A stretch of DNA of 64,000 bases from Limnoperna fortunei (taxonomy: Eukaryota; Mollusca; Bivalvia; Mytilida; Modiolidae), in contig OX104113.1 of the NCBI GenBank assembly GCA_944474755.1, positions 51,847,644 to 51,911,643 on the forward strand, given 5' to 3'. Made by a program: the position numbers and the translations under genes. The notes below the pieces were generated by a model. It did not search any database and was not told the DNA's origin. It worked only from the letters and a program-made list of their open reading frames with translations. This document shows, piece by piece, positions 23,426 through 33,476 of this stretch (positions within the stretch are counted from its first letter, which is position 1; each line of letters begins with the position of its first letter).

Positions 23426-24130
23426 GAAAATTTAGTTGCAGATAGTTTTCCCAATTTTGAATTCCTTGTGCAGTGAACGTGTTACGATGATTGTTTAATA
23501 CACCTATTAGTGACAAGTGTTATATGAAACCCATCTCGTGAGGTGCACGCCAATGGCAAGAATCTGATGGTATTTGACATAATGTTGATTAAGCAAGTGG
23601 AAAGTCTTCTACGTTAACGGTAGAAACAACAACCTCAGAACTTTGAACTATCAATCCAGTCGCTGTGTTGATTTTGCTTAACTAGGTCGTTTCTTCACAC
23701 GCTCAAAACATCCAAGATTGCAACGTGAAGAAACTTCTTGCCGAGCAAAGTTTGAGACACTATCTCAACAATTTTCTCTGACCGGTGGTGTAGGTTCAAG
23801 AGTAGACAATTACAAAAATCAACGACCACAAATGCCTGCGTTACCACCTCTACTTCCAGATTTTGCTTCTCAAAAACTTAGTACGATGACATTTTTAATG
23901 TGTCTCTTAGATGGTCTCTTTGTGAACGGAGTACGATACAAAGAAACCCCGAGTGGTGTGATTTCATGAAATGCCTCGGGCCATACGAGTTTGAGGACAT
24001 TGATGGGAATGGAAAAATATTCTTCGAGATAAACATACATGTATGAATGGAACGACGACTTATGCAAATCCTTTTTTGGTTACCGTCTACTTGAACATAC
24101 GAGGTCTTATTGCTTGCTTTAAGAGGTATA
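23426..24130 (+). pseudogene. Possible continuation of the retroelement remnant, frames broken
   Basis: Protein-like pieces are scattered over frames and broken by stops. The clearest is at about 23908-24010, reading W-S-L-C-E-R-S-T and then N-P-E-W-C-D-F-M-K-C-L-G-P-Y-E-F-E-D. I do not recognise this piece. It may be the downstream part of the element at 23135 or an unrelated decayed gene. Confidence 0.35.
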
Positions 24131-24332
24131 TGAAGTAAACTATTGATTGTTGTTTTAGTGCAAACATATTTCTGTACGATCTACTTTTGCCTTGAGTAAC
24201 TGTTATATGATGTATTGATGTAGTTTTACGCTTTTGTGACATGCTTGTTTCTCTGCTTTTAAGCTATTGAAATGTGTACTAGTATTTGTTTTTTATGTTT
24301 AAGTATATATCATTATATTACTTCATAAAACC

Positions 24333-24399
24333 TAGTTTTTGACTATTTAAAAAAAACTACAGAAGATGCTTAAGGATTTTATTAAATAGTCAAAAACTA
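24333..24399. repeat. Hairpin with 17-bp perfect arms
   Basis: TAGTTTTTGACTATTTA (24333-24349) and its exact reverse complement (24383-24399) are separated by 33 nt. The arms are AT-rich. No target duplication was seen. Confidence 0.75.
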
Positions 24400-26098
24400 T
24401 GTTTCTGAAACATATCTATTCTAAATGAAGCTTTCTTGTTTTGTCTTGTAATGGTTCATTGTTATGGAGCGAGCTTATATATTATTATTATATTATCGAG
24501 TTTAAGACATGATTCACAAAAATTATTGATGAAATTCATGGAGCGGCGGCTCTCTGCACGGTCAAATTTTATAATGACAGTCAGTAGGAAAAAAGTTGTT
24601 ACAGCAAATCGCCAAAGATAGAGCTCACATGCATTTTCTTCCTAAAATGTACGCACATTATCCTGCAATATGTTCAGTTCACCCATTCAAAAATACCGGA
24701 ATAAAATTCGACATATTTAAACTACCAACCAACCAATGTACTTTCTGACGAGTGTGCATGAACAGTATTCCTGTTCTGACTTTTTCCGGATATAATAAAA
24801 TACATAAAATACATACAACTGCGCTTTTCACAAAATAGTTTGCTCCTTCCTACCGTCACTTTTTGTTTTTCAATCCACTACAAGACGCATGTTTTTTTTC
24901 TCCATATTGGTCAATTTCTGTCTCGAAAGTCGCCCTTATGTTCTTTATCGACAACTTTACCGACTTCTTGAAAGAGTGCCATCGTAATAATTACTATAAT
25001 AATTAATTGAAACACTGATCAGTGGACAGAATCCCGAATGGTATTTTGTTGTTCCATAAAAAGTTAAACTGAATTAGTAAATGCACACTTTTGTTTTTAT
25101 ATACAATGGCAACTATTAATCACAACACAATACAACAGTCATTGTTCCTTTTTTCGGAAATAATAAATTCGTAACCTTTATTGATATTCATTACATCCGA
25201 AAAAATCTTTTAAGGTAGATCATACTCAATCACTCGGGAGTTTTTTTATATAGTCAGTACGTCAAACATTTATTATATCCTCCACCTTATTGACCCCACT
25301 TCTAGAGTAGCAGGTTTCGTAGATGTCCGTTGCCTACTGTGTGACAGATGTAAGAAAATATGTAACATTCTGAGAAGGAAGTTTTGAGTTGCTTTAACTG
25401 ATCCTGCTACTAGAATTCGACATTGTGATCACTTATGCAGCTTTGTGTCAGTAGAGTTCGGAAAGATAAAGTTCACCAACGTTGGTTGAAATGCCAAAAC
25501 AATGTAAAATTGGCTGAGGGCCGCGGACATGAGCATGTTCTTCACAACTTGTATACATTTTAGTAGAATAGGATTTAATATCTACGAATCTAAGAGATGG
25601 TTGTGAATTTTTATGGTGGATCAGCACAAAATAAAGAATCATATTATGAACATACTACATTAATGCTATAATTTGCCAGGTAGATTCAAATGGGAATAAA
25701 AAAACTTTCAGCTAATAAGGATAAAGAATTTCCTTTAGTATTCACCTCGTCAGTACATGTATAAAATCGTATTAAGCAAGGATTTCCCATAGATTCCATG
25801 TTTAAAGTACAGGCAGCAAAAAAATGAATACATTTAAAAACATGCTCACTATACTTTAGTCTTTAAAGATCTTTATCCAGGGGACCTAGATGCTAGAATA
25901 GTCATCTACTATTGATCACGTGGCTCAAGTTATGGTTTCGTGACTTGTTGTGAGCAGGGTGTCCTTAAATCCAAACTTAAAATAAAGGACAAGTACATAC
26001 TCAAACAGCAGAATTTGGGAAAAACATTATACAATCTAACTTATTTAATGTACAAGAAAAAAACATAACTCAAGTGTCAGTTACTTTTATTTTTATTT
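24400..26098. other. Gene-free stretch with a SINE fragment
   Basis: No coding signal. A short piece of the SINE head (CTACTATTGATCACGTGG) lies at about 25904-25923, without the rest of the element. Confidence 0.45.
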
Positions 26099-26108
26099 GC
26101 AACAAATT

Positions 26109-26347
26109 GGGGCCTCGTTGGTCGAGTGGTTAAGGTAGTTCGTCTACTATTGATCACGTGGTCTGTTGACATTGAGTCTCACTGCAGGCAGTGTGTATTC
26201 GACTCTAATCTTAATAGACAAGGATTGCCAGTTTTCCTACCGAAGGTCGGGGTTCTCTCCGAGTACCCCGGATTCTTCCCCAATAAAAACTGGACGCCAT
26301 GATATAGCTGAAAAATTGCTGAAAACATCATTCAAACAAACAAACAA
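26109..26347 (+). mobile_element. tRNA-derived SINE, near full length, with 10-bp target duplication
   Basis: The head GGGGCCTCG is followed by a Pol III A-box-like TGGTCGAGTGGTTAAGG. The B box has been partly lost here but is clear in the 28151 copy (GGTTCGATTCTC). The body carries AAGGATTGCCAGTTTTCCTA, GGTCGGGGTTCTCTCCGAGT, AATAAAAACTGGACGCCATG and AGCTGAAAAATTGCTGAAA, ending in a (CAAA)n tail. GCAACAAATT flanks both sides (26099-26108, 26348-26357). The GGGTACTCCGGCTTCCTCC block in sister copies resembles the conserved core of metazoan SINEs such as bivalve RUDI/Meta types (from memory). Confidence 0.93.
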
Positions 26348-26357
26348 GCAACAAATT

Positions 26358-28136
26358 AAAAAAGAAACATGTTTTTATCAAATACTTATAAAACAATACA
26401 ATAAATGTGTTATTAATTAAATTTTGACAAATATGAAGTAAACATTTACAAATGGATGAAATTTACAGAAGTTACATGTCTCAATTTAGACGAAATTGTT
26501 CATTCTGAGACACGGGGGGGGGGTAACTTGGTATACATAGGGTAATACGGATGTGCGGCCCGAATGGGTCACTTTTTTAGCTCTCCAAAATATATGAACA
26601 GGTAGCTTTTTTCATTGAAAAATATATCATTGGGTAGTTGTACATTATCTAAATATATTCCATGCCTCAATTCTCATCTTAAGCATGTTAAGCCTATGTA
26701 AACAGTGATTTTACAAACAAAGTGTTCCATTAACATCAATTTATCATTTTGGTAGTAAACGTACTATTTTGTAAATGGGGTTGTGCAGTAATAAATATAT
26801 GAATAGGTCTGATTTAATCATTCAATATATGATTAGGTCCTGTTTTATAGTGTCCGAAAATATATGAATAGGGTGGGTTTTCAAATGTCCGTCCGCACAC
26901 CTGTACCTAAAAGTATCCTTAGTGACCCCCCGTGTTCTGAGAGCACATTTAAAGCACATCGTTGTATGCACTGACAGCCTAAATACTTAATATTGCATAC
27001 AGATATACACTATCTTCTGGCAATGCAAGTGTCCGACTTGGAATAAATATTTTGCTTGCATATTTCTGAGACTATGATCGAATATACTAAAAAAACACAT
27101 TTAAACATAAATTTTATCATTTTGAAAATTTTTGGTGTTTTATCAATTTTGCTTTAAGATGAATCATAGGTATGCTTTGGAACTATGTTATAAACCATCC
27201 CAACCAAATGAAAGATATAAAAGCATAATTGTCTTATGTTATACATTAATATATTTGAAAACCAATGAACCAAGTGTAAGCAATAATTTATACTACCCCA
27301 GAATACCATACAAATTCATGGTTTCAGGGAGCATTTTCTGAACATGGAAACCACTGTTACTGTATAAGGATCAATCTAACTATTGTTGAAGTATATCAAC
27401 CTATTATATGAGAAAGAACTGAAATAGTTTGTCAATTAAAATTTTCTTCTCACCTGGACAAACAATTATTGTTAAGAAGACCTAATGAAGAAACAACCAC
27501 AGATAAATATTGAGTATATAATTGATATGAAAGTATCATGGCGAATTATATGCAAAAATATAATTCTTAAAAAAATCACCACAAAACATCAAACATAAAA
27601 AAAGTGGTTGTTTTTCACCTATTTTAGTCTAGCTCTACTACTAAAAATATGTTCTAATGAGCAATTAAATTCCAACATAAAACAGTGAAAGAGTTATATG
27701 AATATAATAATGTAGTCTTTTCCTGGTAAAATATATGTCAAATATTTCTTAGTTCTCAGCGAGGTATTACCCAACTGACAGGGTCAGGTATTGTGTCGCT
27801 TAGACCTGGGAAATACTGAGCATTTTACCTGGACAATACCATAGTATTGCTATTATACTGAATGTCGAAAAACAAGCATAGATTGTATGTTAATGTTGTA
27901 AAGTATCACTACAAAAACTAAACCAATATAATACTAGTAATGCTTTTCATTTCTAAACAACAGAAATATTTATATGTTATGGAATGTAAAATCTGCTTAT
28001 GTTGCTCTGTTCAGCAACCACAGTGAAACTGTCAGCCAGCTTTGGTCAAATTATGAACAGATAAAAGGAGCAATTCTTAACCAATAAATGGCCTTTCTGC
28101 AAATGTCTAAACTTTGTTTAGTTCTCCCGTTGTTTC
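26358..28136. other. Gene-free stretch with a possible degenerate element
   Basis: No coding signal. A G9 run starts at 26515. At about 26549-26915, GGATGTGCGGCCCGA at the left faces TCCGTCCGCACACCT at the right in inverted order, and between them a motif like AATATATGAATAGGT occurs about five times. This may be an old MITE. Confidence 0.4.
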
Positions 28137-28150
28137 TGAGGTGAATTTTA

Positions 28151-28420
28151 TTTTTTGTTTGTTTGTTCGAATGGTGTTTTAACGCCACTTTCAGCAATTT
28201 TTCAGCTATTTCATGGCGTCCAGTTTTTATTGGGGGAGGAAGCCGGAGTACCCGGAGAGAACCCCCGACCTGCGGTAGGAAAACTGGCAATCCTTGTCAA
28301 TTAAGATTGGAGTCGAGTACACCCTGCCTGCAGTGAGAATCGAACCGGCAATCTCAGTGTTGACAGACCACGTGATCAATAGTAGACGAACTACCTTGAC
28401 CACTCGGCCACCGAGGCCCC
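28151..28420 (-). mobile_element. tRNA-derived SINE, full length, with 14-bp target duplication
   Basis: Best preserved copy, on the minus strand. The head at 28420 reads GGGGCCTCGGTGGCCGAGTG; the B box GGTTCGATTCTC is at 28335-28346; the body contains CTCCGGCTTCCTCCCCCAAT; the (CAAA)n tail is at 28151-28165. TGAGGTGAATTTTA flanks both ends (28137-28150, 28421-28434). A and B boxes with a Ser/Leu-tRNA-like head show Pol III origin. It is not a functional tRNA gene, since no acceptor-stem pairing continues after the B box. Confidence 0.95.
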
Positions 28421-28434
28421 TGAGGTGAATTTTA

Positions 28435-30821
28435 AAACTATATAATAACATATCTTTATAATACTAATACAAGTAATTATAATAAGCTCAAAGTCACCTC
28501 AACCTAAACGCATATCATTAAAAATATTCAAACCCAGCAGAAAAAACTCTAGTCGAAGATGTAACATGGGTAGTACATATTTAAAAAGGTAAAATAAATA
28601 TCTTAAGATTACAAATAAAACAATTACATTGATAAAGTGGTGATATAAAAGTATCAAATGGTGCTATTGTATTTACAATAAAACTATTTATTTACAATAC
28701 TATCACTGTAATAATTCAGAAGTTGATGATGAATCCCATTTGTTTAACAACAGTACAAAATTCTCAGATACTAGAAAGACTCTATTTGATATCATAAAAG
28801 AATCAAATGGGAATTTTTACCAGTTATCTCAATTCCACAAATTACTGTTGACATTTAACTGTGAAAATATAACCATTCTAATCTCCCTTTGTAAATTCCT
28901 CTTGGAGTCTAAGTTAACATAGATCTTATTATTACTTATATACTTGATATATAAATTGTTTTATCAATTGTAATAATTTCTTTATTTATAACTCGTACAA
29001 TGTATATGCTTCTGAATCACTATTGTGGGTCCATTATTGGTCAATAAACTTGTATTCTTGTATAAACAATCACAATAGTATAAACTCCTTTAATCAAATA
29101 TGACAACAGGTTTAATATATATTTTTCAAAACATTAAAACCGATTTAATGTAAAAGTAGGTTATTTAAAGAACCCTGTGTTATGCGAATAGTTTGTTCTG
29201 TTAACATTATTAAAGCAATGTATACATATACGGAACAGAGCATCATGTTCACTGTTGTTTTTACAGCACAGAGAAAATTATCAATGGATGTTCATGTGCA
29301 ATATGGATATTTAAATCGGTTACTTTTGAAAACGTTTGTGATACTTGTTAAATGCACCAACTTACTTTAGAAAAGCATCACGATACTATAAAAAGCATTG
29401 GAAAAAAACTTTATACATAGTGAAAAAGTATCGGTTTAAAAAAAATCAATATTGGCTTGATTTTAAAAAGTATAGGTTTACTTTTTAAACAACCTGACCA
29501 TTTGTGTAACTATCTTCTTGACATGTATCAGGACACTTGTTAAAAGCATCACGATAATTATTGAAAACATTGGCTTACTTTTAAAAATTAAACCGATGAA
29601 AAACATAATGCATGAAATAAAAAGCATCAGATTTTCAAAACATCGACACTTCTTATTCAAGATAAACCAATCAACGCTCTTGCTGTAAACAAAATTTATC
29701 AGGCAATTTAAAGTTAAGTTCCATCATCAGAGACATTTTTTATATAAAAGCTTAGGTACCAAACAAAATTGACAACGGTTCCCCTATGAACTATGGACTA
29801 CTGTAGCTAAATTCAATATAAATTGGGCAAATGGTTCTCATAAAATAATCTGCCCATTAAAATGGTATCTAAAGTGAGGAATATCTCACTTTTGATGCTG
29901 TCTTGAATGCATCTAATTGTCATAAAAATTGAGTCGAGATATAAGGCTTTCTAATACTAAGCCAGACTTAAACATAATGTGATATTGTATGTTATTTAGT
30001 TAATTTTACAAAAAGCGTGCAAATCAATCATTCCGTCATAGTTTGGATTTCGGGGCTATACGAAAACAAAGCTTTGAATTGAACAATTTTTTTCCACCGG
30101 GATCTATTCATTACATTTAGTAATCAAAAAGATGTGTGAGCAAATGTCTCAAGATAAAAGGAAAAGGGCTATTGACTTATTTAAGATTAACGGTTCACGA
30201 TTCAGATATATCACTTAGCCAGCAATCTCTAAGCTACATAAAGATAAGTTGATCGCAAAGTACTGAACATCATGGTGTTAATTCACACTGACAAGATTGC
30301 TGCATACATCTTGTCCATTCATGTCACTGTTTTCAGACTAACAAATCAAAAGCCAGGGATATCTGCAGCAGGTTAGTCCTCAAGTGTACCCAATGATGCA
30401 CAGAGATCAGTTGTGGCAGTTCGAGGTCAGCTCATGAGGTCCGTCATCTCATATCTCAACGTGGACAACAGCAATTGCAACACCTATATCATATGATGAA
30501 CGATATGATAGACCAGATACCAGACTATTGAGCAAAGTGAACAAGAAACTTACTATTAAATAAGCTCAATGGTAAGGTGAGTGTGAGTAGCCATCAAAGC
30601 TTGCAGTTGACACTTATAATATCGATTATTCAAAATAAAATCCGGATAGATTAATCAGTATTGTCTACAGAAAGTTTTTTTCTTCAACATGGGCAATTCG
30701 ATGGTGTAAATTATGTTATTATGTTGAAAATAGCTGTTATTCTGGAAATGCGACATCTGGAGCATATTGCCAGTTATCCTTCCGAAGCTTTTCTCCGCCT
30801 TTCTGCCGCCTGACAAAACTA
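28435..30821. other. Gene-free stretch downstream of the ankyrin gene remnant
   Basis: No recognisable coding sequence. A block at about 30285-30600 is less AT-rich and reads partly open, but matches no protein I know. Confidence 0.45.
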
Positions 30822-30862
30822 GATGCTGAAAGTGGCAATAAACACCATTCAAACAAACAATA
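30822..30862 (+). mobile_element. SINE 3'-end fragment
   Basis: GATGCTGAAAGTGGCAATAA followed by ACACCATTCAAACAAACAAT is the extreme 3' end of the SINE family, with no body or head. Confidence 0.7.
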
Positions 30863-30970
30863 CAAAACTATATTAACATTAAATAATCACATGGTAAGTA
30901 ACAAATCCTAATTTGTACTTGTAGTACACTGTTGTTTAATATTCCTACTGCTAGTGTATCCTTGAAGCCT

Positions 30971-31949
30971 TTAGCGTACTTGATGCTGCCTACAGCTGTG
31001 AAATTCCTCTGTCATCACATTTATTTTATATCTGCTCCAACGGTACTTTGATGCTATAAACAGTGGAGCAACACCCTTTTTAGTACACAGGTTCACATCT
31101 CCTCTGTTGTTCAATATCTCCACAATATCCCTGTAGCCTTTACAAGATGCTATCAACAGTGGTGAGATTCCTCTGTCATCACATTTATTTACCTCTGCTC
31201 CAATGGAAAGTAACAAATTAACACAGTCTTTATGTCCATTCAGTGATGCTATAGACAGTGGTGATTCACCATTTTTAGTACACAGGTTTACATCTCCTCT
31301 TCTGTTGTTCAATATCTCCACAATAGCCCTGTAGCCTTTACGTGATGCTTTCAACAGTGGTGAGATTCCTCTGTCATCACATTTATTTACCTCTGCTCCA
31401 ATGGAAAGTAACAAATTAACACAGTCTTTATGTCCATTCAGTGATGCTATAGACAGTGGTGATACACCATCTTTAGTACACAGGTTCACATATACTCTGT
31501 TGTTTAATATCTCCACAATATCCTTGTAGCCTTCACACGATGCTATCAACAGTGGTGATTCACCATTTTTAGTACACAGGTTTACATCTCCTCCTCTGTT
31601 GTACAATATCTCAACAATATCCTTTTACCCTTTATATGATGTTGCAGACACTGGTAGGATTCCTCTGTCATCATTTATTTACCTCTGCTCCAATGGAAAG
31701 TAACAAATAAACAAAGTCTTTATGTCCAAACTGTGATGCTATAGACAGTGGTGATACACCATTTTAAGTACACAAGGTTGGAATCTCCTCCTCTCTTGTT
31801 CAATAACTCCATTAATCCTTGTAGCCTTTTCTTGATGCTTCCCACAGTAGTGAGGCTCCTCTATCACATTTATTTACCTCTGCTCCTATGGAAAGTAACA
31901 AATTAACACAGTCTTTATGTCCATACTTTGATGCTATAGACAGCGGTGA
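30971..31949 (-). pseudogene. Decayed 3' part of the ankyrin array, beyond the transposon
   Basis: This continues the 198-bp ankyrin dimers of the HEPN-nSTAND3-ANK gene (N-K-C-D-D-R-G-I-S-P-L and G-D-V-N-L-C-T-K repeats), but frames change at least twice (near 31610-31680 and 31740-31870) through small indels, for example TCATCATTTATTT where intact units have TCATCACATTTATTT. The part from 31606 down to 30971 is still open for 211 codons. Repeat identity fades at about 30985. It lies after the gene's stop and after an inserted transposon, so it is unlikely to be translated as part of the protein. Confidence 0.85.
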
Positions 31950-31951
31950 TA

Positions 31952-32862
31952 CCGTATAGCGTGTTATTTTAGCGGGGTGCAAATTTTGGCATATTTTAGC
32001 GGTCAAACTGAAATCGCCAAAATAAAAACGGCTAAAATTCATGATTTTAGAAACTCCGGTAAAATGTTTTGAAGACGATCGGTATTGTAAATTTAATCAA
32101 TAACATGGTCATTTGTCAAATATTGGTATTACCTAAGATTGTGTTAATTAAAGGATAGATTTAATAAAACTATTCATTAATGTCCTACGGCTAATTTGGT
32201 CAATATCTGCGCAAAATGTCTTGAATTATTTTGTCTAATCAACAAATCTATTCATCTGTTTTACCGGTGTTTAAAGATCAAAGGCCTGATTGTAATCTAG
32301 TTGTCAAATTGAGACCTCGATTAACTTCATTTAAAGCGTTAAATAAACATGCGGATAAGCACTACATCAAACTACACAATTAATAAATCTGTCATAATTA
32401 TGGAATTGGTATGCAACATGATTTTACCTGTATATACAAAATTAAAATTATCAATTATAACTTATAGAAAATTGGTAGATTTGTAAAAAAAAAATATGTT
32501 TAAAAACATTGGAAAACTAAACACTTGAACAGGATGAAATCGTTTTTTTTTCAGGAGAATTTCTTCCTTCTCAGATTATTTATGGAGGAAAAACAGATAA
32601 ATGCCATCCTGTATATAAGTTTCCATCCGTAATTAAGTTTCTGTCTTTGTACATGAAATATAGCCTGTTTCTTTCCCCTTCCAATGTAGTCCCCTTGTTT
32701 ACTTACGTTCCAATTGAAAAATACACAAACACATGTTATCCGTGATTGCTAGACCGCCAATTTTTTTTCTATGGTTTTGCCCATTCGCCAAAATTAAAAC
32801 CACCAAATTTTTTGCAATACATTTTGACCTAAAAACCGCCAAATTTTACACCCGCTATACGG
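31952..32862. mobile_element. 911-bp TA-flanked MITE inserted in the ankyrin array
   Basis: Ends CCGTATAGCG and CGCTATACGG are perfect 10-bp inverted repeats, with weaker similarity further in (GGGGTGCAAATTTTGGC facing GCCAAATTTTACACCC). TA lies on both sides (31950-31951, 32863-32864). Sister ankyrin units read GGTGATATACCATC at this spot, so removing the element plus one TA restores the repeat consensus exactly. No transposase frame. The TA target suggests the Tc1/mariner superfamily. Confidence 0.92.
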
Positions 32863-32864
32863 TA

Positions 32865-33476
32865 TACCATCTTTAGTACGCAGGTTTACATCTCCTCTGT
32901 TGTTCAATATCTCCACAATATCCTTGTAGCCTTGACCTGATGCTGCATACAGTGGTGAGATTCCTCTGTCATCACATTTATTTACCTCTGCTCCAATATT
33001 AAGTAACAAATTAACACAGTCTTTATGTCCATACTGTGATGCTATATACAGTGGTGATATACCATCTTTATTACACAGGTTTACATCTCCTCCTCTGTAG
33101 TTCAATATCTCGACAATATCCTTGTAGCCTTGACCTGATGCTGCATACAGTGGTGAGATTCCTCTGTCATCACATTTATTTACCTCTGCTCCAATATTAA
33201 GTAACAAATTAACACAGTCTTTATGTCCATACTGTGATGCTATATACAGTGGTGATATACCATCTTTATTACACAGGTTTACATCTCCTCCTCTGTAGTT
33301 CAATATCTCGACAATATCCTTGTAGCCTTTATATGATGCTATCAACAGTGGTGAGATTCCTCTGTCATCACATTTATTTACCTCTGCTCTTATGGAAAGT
33401 AACAAATTAACACAGTCTTTATGTCCATTCAGTGATGCTGCCAACAGTGGTGATACACAATGTTTAGTACACAGGT
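32865..33476 (-). pseudogene. Ankyrin array continuation after the frameshift
   Basis: The ankyrin dimers go on beyond the stop of the intact frame, but in another frame, open from 33531 down through 32865 and into the transposon. It holds about three dimers. Two neighbouring dimers (about 32880-33078 and 33079-33276) are almost identical in DNA. The shift comes from a one-base loss: CCTCCTTTTTGTTCAATATC here against CCTCCTTTGTTATTCAATATC in a normal unit. Confidence 0.88.

Noticed and set aside
28385..28420. Possible tRNA gene (A box and B box present)
   Set aside because: It is the head of a SINE: no paired acceptor stem, followed directly by the SINE body and flanked by target duplications.
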